A DNA stretch of 64,000 nt from Palsa-504 sp963744575 (GTDB lineage: Bacteria; Actinomycetota; Actinomycetes; Streptosporangiales; Streptosporangiaceae): positions 124,001 through 188,000 of the forward strand of contig CAVUUF010000012.1 in the NCBI GenBank assembly GCA_963744575.1. Direction: 5' to 3'. Below the pieces are notes generated by a model, which ran no database searches, was not told the DNA's origin, and saw only the letters and a program-made list of their open reading frames with translations. The position numbers and the translations under genes were made by a program. Below are positions 9,559-18,589 of this stretch, piece by piece (within the stretch, counting starts at the first letter, position 1; every line of letters begins with the position of its first letter).

Positions 9559-9650
9559 CCCTGTTCGCAGCCCAGGGCCGGCTCGTCACCGGGCCCGCCC
9601 GGGCGAGTGACGGTGATGCCAGCGGCGTCCGCCAGGCGCGAACTCCCTGA
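9303..9650 (+). CDS. MarR-like winged-helix transcriptional regulator
   Basis: The 115-aa protein has a winged helix over residues about 5-65: LLCIAHDPGARLRDIAASLG, ITERTAHGIVTDLTEAGYVV (recognition helix), KQKDGRRNRYQI (wing). A short tail follows (LPEPGTREPAVGEILALF). The first about 85 residues are almost identical to the minus-strand copy at 10468, and the DNA forms an inverted repeat. It is likely a dimeric repressor or activator. The shared palindrome upstream suggests autoregulation and control of the divergent DUF4389 gene; this is inference. Confidence 0.8.
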   Translation: MANWGFLTTHARVLLCIAHDPGARLRDIAASLGITERTAHGIVTDLTEAGYVVKQKDGRRNRYQIQAHRPLPEPGTREPAVGEILALFAAQGRLVTGPARASDGDASGVRQARTP

Positions 9651-9985
9651 CCTCGCGGGCCAGCAGGCCTTAGCCAGCAGCCCGTCCCGGTCCGGGTGGA
9701 CGCCGCCGGTCTTCCGCGGCTGGCTCATGCACCTGGCAACGTCAGGAACCTGGACGTCTTGCGGTGCCTGGCCGCGGCGCACGCTGCTCGTGCACCCGCT
9801 CCCCCGAATGAGCGCCCGGGTAAGAGGGCACCTTATCCGCTCTTGTAGTGCTGCCCGGGCTGCCAGCCGCCTGTCCCACCGCGTGGTCACCCGGCCATGG
9901 CAGCGGGCGCTAGCTGTCCTGCAACTGAGACCAGCGCGGCCAGCCCGGAGGATTAGCAGACCTGCGGGACCGGGCATCGGCACCA
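9651..9985. other. Gap without a recognisable gene
   Basis: The 335 bases between the two winged-helix copies hold open frames on both strands typical of GC-rich DNA, but none gives a recognisable product or a convincing ribosome-binding site. It may be debris from the inverted duplication. I see nothing else in it. Confidence 0.5.
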
Positions 9986-10468
9986 TCACATTCCGCCTGC
10001 CGCCCCGGCGTGACCATGTTCGCCAGGAGCAAGACCGCCCCCGGGCCGATCCGCGCCGGGCCGATCGTCCTCCACCCGGCCACCGGAGACACCGTGACCG
10101 CCGACCCTGGCGGTGACGACATCCGCGCCGTCCACCGGGCCACCGCCGGTCCGGTCCGCGGCAGCCAGGCCTGCCGCCCCGGCAAGGCCGTCCGTGCTTC
10201 CCAGCAGCACAGCCAGGACCTCGCCCACGGCGGGCTCCCGGGTGCCGGGCTCGGGCAGCGGCCGGTGCGCCTGGATCTGGTAGCGGTTGCGGCGGCCGTC
10301 TTTCTGCTTCACCACGTAGCCGGCCTCGGTGAGGTCGGTGACGATGCCGTGGGCGGTGCGCTCGGTGATGCCCAGGCTCGCCGCGATGTCACGCAGCCGC
10401 GCGCCCGGGTCGTGCGCGATGCACAGCAGCACCCGGGCGTGGATGGTCAGGAAACCCCAGTCCGCCAC
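9986..10468 (-). CDS. Winged-helix regulator, inverted second copy with altered tail
   Basis: From GTG 10468 the first about 85 residues match the 9303 protein almost exactly (winged helix with DIAASLGITERTAHGIVTDL and KQKDGRRNRYQI). After EPAVGEVLAV the frame continues into an unrelated Gly/Ala-rich tail of about 75 residues that looks like read-through into non-homologous DNA. The promoter block found at the other two copies is absent upstream. It may be expressed from elsewhere or be silent; calling it functional is uncertain. Confidence 0.6.
   Translation of the reverse strand: MADWGFLTIHARVLLCIAHDPGARLRDIAASLGITERTAHGIVTDLTEAGYVVKQKDGRRNRYQIQAHRPLPEPGTREPAVGEVLAVLLGSTDGLAGAAGLAAADRTGGGPVDGADVVTARVGGHGVSGGRVEDDRPGADRPGGGLAPGEHGHAGAAGGM
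10213..10468. repeat. Right arm of the 256-bp inverted duplication
   Basis: Reverse complement of 9303-9558 with very few differences. The arms are separated by about 650 bases of unrelated DNA. Such arms can recombine and invert the spacer. Confidence 0.85.
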
Positions 10469-10517
10469 GCCCGTAAGCTAGCACAGCTCATTTCCGGAAA
10501 CACGTTGCCGGGCGGCG

Positions 10518-11061
10518 ATGACCGCCGAGTTGCTGGCCGCCGCCGACGCCGGCCGGATCCGCGTCGCCATCGGGCGGGCGTCGGATTTCTTCGGCCCCGG
10601 CGTCACCCAAAGGCTCCACGCTCGGCGAGCGGGTCTTCGGCAATGCCCTGGCCGGCCGGCGCGCCGACTTCATCGGCCACCCCGGCCTGCCGCACACCTA
10701 CAGTTACGTCCCTGACATCGCCGCTGGCCTAGCCACCCTCGGCACTGATACCCGCGCGGCGGGGCAGGTGTGGCACCTGCCCGGCCCGGCGACCGGCACC
10801 ACCCGGGCGCTGCTGGATCTGGTCGCCGCCGAGGTCGGCCATCCTGTCGGCGTCCGGTCGGTGCCCAAGCTGGCCGTGCGCGCCCTCGGATTGGTCAACC
10901 CGATGCTGCGGGAGCTGGCCGAGATCTCCTATGAGTTCGACGAGCCCTTCATCCTGGACACCAGCAAATACCAGACCGCCTTCGGGGCGGCCGGCACCCC
11001 GCTGGCCGACGCCATCGCCGCGACCATCGCCTGGTACCGGACGCGGCCCGGCCCGCCATGA
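10518..11061 (+). pseudogene. NAD-dependent epimerase/dehydratase, 5'-truncated and frameshifted
   Basis: The sequence reads RVAIGRASDFFGPGVTQ, then after a frameshift at about 10600 STLGERVFGNALAGRRADFI, YSYVPDIAAGLATLGTD, WHLPGPATGTTRALLDLV and a C-terminal tail ending at 11061. This is the substrate-binding half of extended SDR/NAD epimerases of the nucleoside-diphosphate-sugar type. The N-terminal Rossmann nucleotide-binding motif is missing, so the gene begins mid-protein. Confidence 0.7.
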
Positions 11062-11088
11062 CCAGCAGACCGGAGGCGGTAAACGCCG

Positions 11089-11720
11089 TTGATCACCGTG
11101 ACACCCAAGCATGCGGCTCTGAACGCCGCTGACCTGACCCCGGCTGCGGCGTGGTCCAGGCGGGTGCGGCGCGTCGGCGGGTTCATCCAGGCCGCGTTCG
11201 CCGCCTTCTGGCTGGCGCGGGCGAGCCTGGCCATCGGCGGCCGCGCGGGAGATGTCGTGATCGCGGTGTCTGGGGTCGCGGTGATCGGCGTGTTTTCCTA
11301 CGCGATCAGGGTCACCGTCGGCCTGGCGCCCCGGCCGGCCGGGAGGCCCGGCGGATCGAGCGGTCCGTGACCGTCGCGACCGCGATCGAGCTGGTGGCGG
11401 CCTTCGTGCTGCCCGTCGTGGTCATTCTGGCCGGGCATTCGGACTGGGTGCTGCCGTCCATCGTGATCACGATCGGGCCGCTGCTGCTCTGGCTGGACCA
11501 CCTGGTCCAGATCCCGCGGTACCGCCCGGTCGGCTGGGCGCTGATCGCCGGGCCGGTCATCCTCGTCGCCACGATGTCGGGGTCCGCGCTCGCCGTGACC
11601 ACGGGCCTGGCCGCCGGCGTCGTGCTCCTGGGCACCGCTGCCGCCGGCTTCCACGACCTCGCGGGCCTCCGCCCTGCCCGCCCGCCGGGCCCGGCCCGGC
11701 TCAGCGCGAAGGCCCGATGA
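11089..11720 (+). pseudogene. Hypothetical membrane protein, frameshifted
   Basis: The first frame (from TTG 11089, after GGAGG at 11071) gives hydrophobic helices over residues 30-80 and ends at 11370. A second frame takes over near 11335 and encodes SVTVATAIELVAAFVLPVVV and several more helices up to a stop at 11720. Together they look like one 200-aa protein of five or six helices with a single frameshift. The stop overlaps the next gene's ATG (11717) as ATGA, consistent with an original operon. The family is not recognised. Confidence 0.55.
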
Positions 11721-12310
11721 GCATGCCTCAGGCTGACAACTCCATAACCGGCTTCCGGCCATTCTTCAACCCCGCCACCGGCGAGTGGATCACCTACACC
11801 GCCCTGGCCGAGGACAGCGACGGGCAGCTCGTCCGCTTCACCTGGCGCAGCGTTCCCGGCGGCGTGATCACCGAGCACGTCCATCCCCGCCAGGAGGAGC
11901 GCTTCACCATCTTGGCGGGCCAGGCCCACTTCACCCTCGACGGTGCAGAGCTCGTGGCCGGAGCGGGCGAGACGGTCGTCGTCCCAGCGGATGTCCCGCA
12001 CTCCGAGGGAAATCCCGGACCAGGCGAGATCGAGGGTGTCGTCGAGCTTCGCCCGGCGCTGCACACCAAGGAGTGGCACGAGGCCCTCGCCGGCCTGGTG
12101 GCCGACGGCAAGACCACCCCCCGGGGCGCGCCGAAGAACCCACTCCAGCTCGGCGCCACCTTCTGGTACTTCCGCCACGAAAGCCGGATCAGCTCACCGC
12201 CGATCTGGGTGCAGAACCTCATGCTCCCCCCGCTGTGGGCGCTGGCCAGGGCCTTCGGCGTCCGCCCCTACTACGACCACTGGGACAGCCGGATCCGAGG
12301 AACAGGCTGA
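11717..12310 (+). CDS. Cupin-domain protein
   Basis: The 197-aa protein has a cupin barrel over residues about 25-115. The first metal-binding motif appears as EHVHPRQEERFTILAG (two His and a Glu) and the second as VPADVPHSEGNPGPGE. Such small cupins bind a divalent metal and may be enzymes or regulators; no substrate can be assigned. The C-terminal region (WVQNLMLPPLWALARAFG) is amphipathic. The start overlaps the stop of the preceding membrane-protein remnant by four bases, and the downstream MBL gene follows after 33 bases. Confidence 0.85.
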   Translation: MSMPQADNSITGFRPFFNPATGEWITYTALAEDSDGQLVRFTWRSVPGGVITEHVHPRQEERFTILAGQAHFTLDGAELVAGAGETVVVPADVPHSEGNPGPGEIEGVVELRPALHTKEWHEALAGLVADGKTTPRGAPKNPLQLGATFWYFRHESRISSPPIWVQNLMLPPLWALARAFGVRPYYDHWDSRIRGTG

Positions 12311-12343
12311 AGCCACCGGAACTTCCCCGGAGGAACACGGAGA

Positions 12344-12905
12344 TGAACGTGACCGACCCGATCCTGCGGGTGTCAGTGGTCAGCACCGGGCAGGTGCAGA
12401 TCCGCCCCGACCACCTGGCGTCGACCTGGCGTCCGACCGCCTGGTGGCTGCTCGCCTTCCGGCGCTGGACCGAACCTCGGCCCATCAACGCGTACGTCAT
12501 CGAGCACCGCGACGGCCTGGTGCTGTTCGACACCGGGCAGGACCGGGCCTCGGTCACCGACCCCGGCTATTTCCCCGGCGGCCTGACCGGGGCGCTGTAC
12601 GGCCGGCTCGCCCGGTTCGAGATCGGCCCGGACGAGACCCTGAGTGCCGCGCTGGGCCGGCTCGGCTACGCCGCAGGCGACGTCACCACCGCGGTCATCT
12701 CCCATCTCCACCAGGACCACATCGGCGGCCTCGCCGAGCTGGACCACGCCGGCATCATCGTCAGCCAGGCCGAGTGGGACACGCTGTCCAGCCCGCTGCC
12801 CGAAATGCGCGGGCTGATGCGCCGCCACATCGACCTGCCCGGCCTGCGCTGGCACCGGATCGAGCCCGAACTTTCCGGCGACCCCGGCCTTGCCCCGTTC
12901 CGGGC
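12344..12905 (+). pseudogene. Metallo-beta-lactamase-fold hydrolase, 3'-truncated
   Basis: From ATG 12344 (AGGAACACGGAG upstream) the protein shows PINAYVIEHRDGLVLFDTGQ and the zinc-binding SHLHQDHIGGLAEL, as in N-acyl-homoserine-lactonase-like MBL proteins. Homology persists through WHRIEPELSGDPGLAPFRAG and then ends. The frame continues into ABC-permease sequence at about 12905. The C-terminal metal ligands are lost, so it is probably inactive. Confidence 0.75.
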
Positions 12906-13296
12906 GGGTCGGCCAGGCCCTGCTCAGCCGCAAACACCTGAACGCATCCCTGTCCGACCCGGCCGCGCTCCGCGCGATCGTCGGTGCCGCGTTGTACCTG
13001 ACCGTGGCCGCGATCACGGCTCTCGCGCTGGGCGCACTGCTGCGCAACACCGCCGCCGCAATCTCCGCCTTCGTCGCGGTCTTCTTCGTGATCCCGCCGC
13101 TGGCCCCCTGCTGCCCGCATCATGGTCGGGCCACTTCGTGCAGTACCTGCCATCCAACGCCGGCGCGATGATGCTGCACGGCACCTACGGCCTGGCCCAC
13201 CCGCTGTCACCATGGACCGGATTCGCCGTGATGTCCGCCTACGCAGTCGCCCTGACCGGGTTCGCCGCATGGCGGCTGCTCCGCGCCGACGCCTGA
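12906..13296 (+). pseudogene. ABC-2-type permease, C-terminal fragment
   Basis: Membrane segments typical of ABC-2 permease C-termini are seen: IVGAALYLTVAAITALALGA, NTAAAISAFVAVFFVIPPLA, then after a frameshift near 13105 LPSNAGAMMLHGTYG and FAVMSAYAVALTGFAAWRLL up to the stop at 13296. The N-terminal half and any ATPase partner are absent. It is joined directly to a truncated MBL gene, an end-to-end fusion of two broken genes. Confidence 0.7.
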
Positions 13297-13739
13297 CCCC
13301 GTTTCGCGCCTGGCCGAAGTCGCCCGGGAAGCGCTGCTCGCCGAGAAGGGTTCCGCGCCCCCGGCCAGGCAAGGCGCTGACCGGTCCGGTTTCTGCCGCA
13401 ACCGGTGCCGGCGCGACTACATTGCACTCGGCGCTGCCGCCAGCCTCGGCAGGCTCACCGGTCTGGACGGCCTCGAGCAGTACTTTCGGGGTGGCCTGCG
13501 ATGCGGTCATCGGGTGTGCACCCTTCCGCGCGATGTGGCCGACCGCCGAGGCGGCGCGGGCGTCCCGGCTGATGTCGGGTTTTTCAGGGGCGGCCGGCCT
13601 CCGTGCGAGATGACCGTTCGTGCGGCACGCGTGTCAGCGCTGACCGCTGTGCGGGCTGGTTTGGGCGCTGCGGCCCTGGGAAGCCGGCTTGGGTTCCTGC
13701 GGTGCCGGGTAACGCGCCGCGGCGAAGGAGGTTGTTCCG
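13297..13739. other. Gap without a recognisable gene
   Basis: A plus-strand frame stays open from before 13304 to 13753 (SRLAEVAREALLAEKGS and onward), but it has no clear start and resembles no family I know. AAGGAGG at 13724-13730 belongs to the downstream small gene. I cannot support a feature here. Confidence 0.45.
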
Positions 13740-13865
13740 GTGAGCAAGCGTGACAAGGCCAGGAACACCGCCCAGGCAGCCAAGGGCAAGGCCAAACGGG
13801 CAGCCGGGATCCCATATGCCCAGGCTGAGGGCGCCGAAACAGCTTGCGCGCCTTTCTTCACCTAG
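13740..13865 (+). pseudogene. CsbD-like stress protein, truncated
   Basis: GTG 13740 follows a strong AAGGAGG. The product starts SKRDKARNTAQAAKGKAKRA, as in CsbD-family general stress proteins, which normally have about 60 residues rich in Lys/Ala. After AAGIPYAQAEG the frame diverges and stops at 41 residues. It is a plausible remnant that may still be expressed as a short peptide. Confidence 0.6.
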
Positions 13866-13949
13866 GCCTTTCGGCTCTGCTGGTAGTTTTCGGCATCGCC
13901 GGGCTGGCGCTCGGCCACGAGCCTGGACTCGCTAGCCTCATCCTCGGCG

Positions 13950-14507
13950 GACCCGCATATCTTCAATGCCAGTATCCGGGAGAACATCCGGCTGGCGCGC
14001 CCGGCCGCCTCCGACCACGAACTGGCCGAGGCCGCCCGGCAGGCGCGGCTGCTGCCCTGGATCGAATCGCTCCCGCAGGGCTGGGATACCCCGGCCGGGA
14101 CGCGCGGCGGCGCGGTATCCGGCGGGGAACGCCAGCGGCTCGCGCTGGCCCGGGCCCTGCTCGCGGGGCCTGACCTGCTGATCCTGGACGAGCCCACGGC
14201 CCACCTGGACCCGGAGACCAGGGCCGCTGTCACAGCCGACCTGCTGGAGGTCACCAAGGGACGGGCCGCCTTGCTGATCACCCACGAACTGCGCGGGCTA
14301 GACCAGGTGGACGAGATCGTGGTGCTGGAGGCGGGGAAGGTCGCCGACCGCGGCACGCACCAGGCGCTGCTGCAGGAATGCCCGCTCTACCGCCAGATGT
14401 GGGACGCCGAGCAGGAGCTTACCGCCGCCATTTTAGGCGGGCATGGGGCGCGGGCAATCACCCGTCAAGGGGGATGCCTGGCCGCCGCGTTGCGGCGAAA
14501 GTACTGA
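13950..14507 (+). pseudogene. ABC transporter ATPase (CydC/CydD-like), 5'-truncated
   Basis: The frame gives DPHIFNASIRENIRLARP, LPQGWDTPAGTRGGAVSGGE (ABC signature), RQRLALARALL, Walker B LLILDEPTAHLD and the switch His in LLITHELRGLDQVDEIVVLE. The transmembrane domain and Walker A are missing. Its position 118 bases before cydA suggests it was the cydDC-type exporter needed for cytochrome bd assembly; family assignment to CydC rather than another ABC exporter is inferred from context. It ends at 14507. Confidence 0.7.
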
Positions 14508-14624
14508 ACATCCGCGCATCCGCGCATCCGCGAAATCGAGGATGGGGCGATGGCGCCAGGAGAAGGGGCATGCGGGCAGCCACAAGGTAATCACGGGGGC
14601 CGTCATGGGAACCGGAGATAGCCG

Positions 14625-16010
14625 ATGACGAACGTTGACCTGGCGCGGGTGGAGTTCGCGTTCGTGACGATCAATCACTTCTTCTTCGTGCCGATCACGA
14701 TCGGACTGGCGTTCTTGACCGCGTTGCTGCAGACGGCGTGGTACCGCAGCGGGCGCGATGATTACCTGCGGCTGACCCGGTTCTTCGGCACCCTGCTGGT
14801 GATCAACGTGGCGATCGGCGTGGTGACCGGGATCGTGCAGGAGTTCCAGTTCGGGATGAACTGGGGGGCGTACTCGCGGCTGGTCGGGAACGTCTTCGGC
14901 GCCCCGCTGGCGATGGAGGGGCTGGCCGCGTTCTTCCTGGAGTCCACGTTCCTGGGGCTGTGGCTGTTCGGCTGGGACAAGCTGCCCCGCCGGGTGCACC
15001 TGCTGACCATCTGGGCGGTCGCGGCCGGCTCGATGTTGTCGGCGGCGTTCATCCTGGCGGCCAACTCCTGGATGCAGCACCCGGTCGGCTATGTCATGGT
15101 CAACGGCAAGCCGCAGCTGAACGACATCTGGGCGGTGTTCACCAACCCGGTATTCCTGTGGGGATACGCCAAGGTCATCTTCGCGTCCCTGGTCACCGGC
15201 ACCGTGGTCATGCTGGCCGTCTCCGCGTGGCAGCTGCGGCACGGCGGGGAACGCGAGGTGTTCACCCGGTCGGCCCGGCTGGCGCTGGTCATCTTGGTCC
15301 CGGCGATCTTGTTCACCATGCTGGTCGGCGATGAGCTGGGCGTGATCGAGGCCCGGTACCAGCCGATGAAGATCGCGGCCGCGGAGGCGCAGTGGACCAC
15401 CTGCCAGCCGTGCTCGTTCTCGCTGTTCCAGATCGGCGGCGGCAACAACGACCAGACGCCGACCGAGATCATCGCGATCCCGCACCTGCTGTCGCTGCTG
15501 GCCACCAACCACTGGAACGGGCAGGTGGTCGGGCTGAACCCGCTGCAGCAGCAGTACACCAAGTCCTACGGGCCGGGCTACTACGTGCCGAACGTGTTCA
15601 TCCAGTACTGGGGGATGCGGGTGATGGCGTACCTCGGGGTCCTGGTGCTGCTGATATCGGCGTGGGGGCTGTGGCTGCTCCGGCGCGGGAAACTCGCGAC
15701 GTCCCGGGTGTTCTTGTGGGTGGCGGTGTGGGGGGCGGTGCTGCCGTTCGGCATGAACACCGCGGGCTGGTTCCTGACCGAAAGCGGCCGGCAGCCGTGG
15801 ATCGTGCAGGGCATCATGCTGACCAAGAACGGGATCTCCCCAACCCTGTCCACCACCTGGCTGTGGATCAGCCTGGTCGCGTTCATCCTGCTGTACGGCA
15901 CGCTCGCCACCGTGGACCTGCTGCTGATGCTGAAGTACTCCCGCGAGCAGCTCCCGCCCTCGCGCGCCGAAGCCGACGCGGACGCGCCGCTGCCGGCCGT
16001 CTTGTACTAG
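14625..16010 (+). CDS. cydA: Cytochrome bd ubiquinol oxidase subunit I
   Basis: The 461-aa protein is a full-length CydA, with nine predicted membrane helices. His18 in TINHFFFVPITIGLAF is the usual heme b595/d-side ligand. GFLAALFLE-type helices appear as MEGLAAFFLESTFLGLWLFG. The short Q-loop region around ARYQPMKIAAAEAQW and the GRQPWIVQG motif are present. It forms the quinol oxidase with CydB, reducing O2 at high affinity without proton pumping. Start ATG 14625 sits eight bases before an MTNVDLARVEF N-terminus. cydB follows after eight bases. No intact cydDC is seen in the window. Confidence 0.97.
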   Translation: MTNVDLARVEFAFVTINHFFFVPITIGLAFLTALLQTAWYRSGRDDYLRLTRFFGTLLVINVAIGVVTGIVQEFQFGMNWGAYSRLVGNVFGAPLAMEGLAAFFLESTFLGLWLFGWDKLPRRVHLLTIWAVAAGSMLSAAFILAANSWMQHPVGYVMVNGKPQLNDIWAVFTNPVFLWGYAKVIFASLVTGTVVMLAVSAWQLRHGGEREVFTRSARLALVILVPAILFTMLVGDELGVIEARYQPMKIAAAEAQWTTCQPCSFSLFQIGGGNNDQTPTEIIAIPHLLSLLATNHWNGQVVGLNPLQQQYTKSYGPGYYVPNVFIQYWGMRVMAYLGVLVLLISAWGLWLLRRGKLATSRVFLWVAVWGAVLPFGMNTAGWFLTESGRQPWIVQGIMLTKNGISPTLSTTWLWISLVAFILLYGTLATVDLLLMLKYSREQLPPSRAEADADAPLPAVLY

Positions 16011-16018
16011 GGGTCACG

Positions 16019-17095
16019 ATGAGTCTCATCCCGTTCTGGTACATCGTCATCGCGATCTTGTGGACCGGGTTCTTCGTCCTGGAGGGGTTCGACTTCGGCG
16101 TCGGCATGCTGCACGCCGTGATCGGCACCGACGAGGCCGGACGCCGGGCGGCGATCAACACCATCGGGCCGCTGTGGGACGGCAACGAGGTCTGGCTGAT
16201 CGTGGCCGGGGCGGGCATGTTCGCCGCGTTCCCCGGCTGGTACGCGACGATGTTCTCGGCCTACAACCTCGCGCTGGTGCTGCTGCTGGCCGCCCTGATC
16301 GTGCGCGGGGTGGCCTTTGAGTACCGGGGCAAGCGGGACGCGGCCCGCTGGCGCCGCACCTGGGACGTGCTGCTGACCACCGGCAGCGTGCTGGCCCCGC
16401 TGCTGATCGGCGTGGCCCTGGCCGGGCTGCTGCACGGCCTGCCGATCAACTCCGCGCAGAACTTCACCGGGTCGTTCTGGGACCTGCTGCAGCCCTACGC
16501 CCTGTTCACCGGCGTCACCCTGGTCCTGGTCTGCCTGCTGCACGGCGCGACGTTCTTGTGCCTGAAGACCACCGGCGACATGCGCCAGCGATCCTGGCAG
16601 GCGGCCCGCCGGGTGGCCCCCGTCACTGCCGCCGCCGTGGTCGGCTTCATCATCTGGACCCACGTCACCGCCAGCACCACGTTCTTCCTCAACGTGATCG
16701 AGCTGCTCGCCATCCTCGCCGTCATCGCCGCCGTCTGGCTGGTCTACGAGCACCGCGAGGGCTTCGCCTTCGCCGCGACCACCGTCACCATCGCGTCCTG
16801 CATCATCACGGTCTTCACCGACCTGTACCCCAACGTGATGGTCTCCTCCACCAACCCCGCCTACAACCTCACCGTCCACAACACCGCCTCCGGCGGGTAC
16901 TCCCTCAAGGTGATGACCGTCGTCGTCATCATCCTCCTGCCGGTCGTCCTCGCCTACCAGACCTGGACCTACTACGTCTTCCGGCGCCGCGTCAGCCGCC
17001 AGGAATTCCAGCCGCCCGCTCCATCCCCCGCAGCCGCGCCCGCGCCAGAGCCGACACCTCGGCCTACCGCTCCCCCGGTCCGGCCTGGGAGCTGA
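16019..17095 (+). CDS. cydB: Cytochrome bd ubiquinol oxidase subunit II
   Basis: The 358-aa protein shows the CydB N-terminus SLIPFWYIVIAILWTGFFVL, GFDFGVGMLHAVIG, the conserved GPLWDGNEVWLIVAGAGMFA and eight or so membrane helices. Its C-terminus is a Pro/Ala-rich tail (residues about 335-358) that is longer than in E. coli and probably disordered. It pairs with CydA. The eight-base gap from cydA indicates a single transcript. Start ATG 16019 has GGGGTC upstream. Confidence 0.97.
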   Translation: MSLIPFWYIVIAILWTGFFVLEGFDFGVGMLHAVIGTDEAGRRAAINTIGPLWDGNEVWLIVAGAGMFAAFPGWYATMFSAYNLALVLLLAALIVRGVAFEYRGKRDAARWRRTWDVLLTTGSVLAPLLIGVALAGLLHGLPINSAQNFTGSFWDLLQPYALFTGVTLVLVCLLHGATFLCLKTTGDMRQRSWQAARRVAPVTAAAVVGFIIWTHVTASTTFFLNVIELLAILAVIAAVWLVYEHREGFAFAATTVTIASCIITVFTDLYPNVMVSSTNPAYNLTVHNTASGGYSLKVMTVVVIILLPVVLAYQTWTYYVFRRRVSRQEFQPPAPSPAAAPAPEPTPRPTAPPVRPGS

Positions 17096-17172
17096 GCTGG
17101 ATCACCCGCTGTGGGGGACGCCAACTGGGCCCGGACGCGATGTGATCGTAACGATTGGTCAGGAGGAATGAC

Positions 17173-18546
17173 ATGTCCGACAAAGTAGACGCGCTGGTGA
17201 TCTTCGGCGCCACCGGGGACCTAGCCAAGATCGAGACCTTCCCCGCGCTGGTGGGACTGGTCAAGCGCGGCGTGCTCGACGTCCCGGTGATCGGGGTGGC
17301 CAAGAGCGGCTGGGGCCTGGAGCAGTTCCGCGACTACGCCACCGCGTCGCTCAAGCTCAACAACATGGAGCCCAATGACCCGGCCGCGGTCAAGATGCTC
17401 AGCCTGCTGCGGTACGTGGACGGGGACCTCGGCGACGACGCCACCTACCAGGCCATGTCCGATCAGATCGGCACGGGCCAGCAAATCCTTTACTACATGG
17501 AGGTGCCGGCCCAGCTGTTCGGCCGGATCGCGCAGGGCATCGCCAGCGCCGGCCGCACCAAGGACGCGCGGGTGATGGTGGAGAAGCCGTTCGGCATCAA
17601 CCTGGCCAGCTCGCGGCAGCTCAATGACACCATGCACCGGTACTTCCCGGAGGAGGCGATCTTCCGGGTCGATGACTGGCTGGCCTTCGACCCGGTGGAG
17701 AACGTGCTGTTCGTCCGGTTCGCCAACTCCGTCATCGAGCCGCTGCTGAACCGGACCTACGTGGAGAACATCCAGATCACCATGGCCGAGGCGTTCGACG
17801 TCGCCGACCGCGGCCGGTTCTACGACCGGACCGGGGCCATCCGCGACGTGCTGCAAAACCACATGCTCCAGGTACTGGCGACCATCTTGGCCGAACCGCC
17901 CAGCGCGCACGGTCTTTCCTCCTGGCGGGATGCCAAGCAGCAGGTGGTGACCGCGCTGAGCCCGCTGACCGCGGAGAACACGGTGCGCGGCCAGTACGAG
18001 GGCTACCGCCAGGTGGACGGCGTGGACCCCAATTCGACCGTGGAGACGTACGTCGCGGTCCGGCTCACCGCCGATACCTGGCGCTGGGCCGGGGTGCCGA
18101 TCCTGATCCGGGCGGGCAAGTGCATGCCGGTCACCGCCACCGAGATCAATATCACGTTCAAGCAGCCGCCGCACGACGTGTTCGGAATCGAGCCGGTCAC
18201 GCCCGAGGACATGCTGAGGTTCCGGATCTGGCCGGAGACGGCGGTCGGCCTCACCCTGCACGGGAAGAAGCCCGGGGCCGGCTGGGAGCCACAGGCAGAG
18301 GAGCTGGGGTTCGCGCAGCAGCCCGGGTCCGACATCCGCCCGTATGACCGGCTCATCGGCGCGGCGCTGGACGGGGACCGCTGGCTGTTCGCCCGGCAGG
18401 ACACCGTCGAGGCCGCCTGGGAGATCGTCGACCCGGTGCTCGGCGATGCCGTCCCCGTGCACCCCTACGCCCGGGGCAGCTGGGGCCCCAAGGAGGCCGA
18501 GCGGCTACTGGCCGGCCGGGAAACATGGTACGACCCGGCCGGCTGA
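17173..18546 (+). CDS. zwf: Glucose-6-phosphate dehydrogenase-like protein
   Basis: ATG 17173 follows AGGAGG (17161-17166), giving 457 aa. The Rossmann motif IFGATGDLAK, VMVEKPFG, the RFANSVIEPLLNR block, YDRTGAIRDVLQNHMLQVL (with the second catalytic-site His) and AGKCMPVTATEI are all present. At the place of the usual D-H-x-L-G active-site block the protein reads RVDDWLAFDPVENV, so the catalytic His appears replaced by Asp. The enzyme would oxidise glucose-6-P with NAD(P)+ if active. It lies 77 bases after cydB and 43 before ndh, probably in the same transcript. The substitution makes activity uncertain. Confidence 0.85.
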   Translation: MSDKVDALVIFGATGDLAKIETFPALVGLVKRGVLDVPVIGVAKSGWGLEQFRDYATASLKLNNMEPNDPAAVKMLSLLRYVDGDLGDDATYQAMSDQIGTGQQILYYMEVPAQLFGRIAQGIASAGRTKDARVMVEKPFGINLASSRQLNDTMHRYFPEEAIFRVDDWLAFDPVENVLFVRFANSVIEPLLNRTYVENIQITMAEAFDVADRGRFYDRTGAIRDVLQNHMLQVLATILAEPPSAHGLSSWRDAKQQVVTALSPLTAENTVRGQYEGYRQVDGVDPNSTVETYVAVRLTADTWRWAGVPILIRAGKCMPVTATEINITFKQPPHDVFGIEPVTPEDMLRFRIWPETAVGLTLHGKKPGAGWEPQAEELGFAQQPGSDIRPYDRLIGAALDGDRWLFARQDTVEAAWEIVDPVLGDAVPVHPYARGSWGPKEAERLLAGRETWYDPAG

Positions 18547-18589
18547 GCCGCACGCAGAAATAGAGGACGACCGGGATCGGGGACGCGCC

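Noticed and set aside
15392..16018. Upstream extension of cydB
   Set aside because: It is an out-of-frame shadow of cydA; the real start is ATG 16019.
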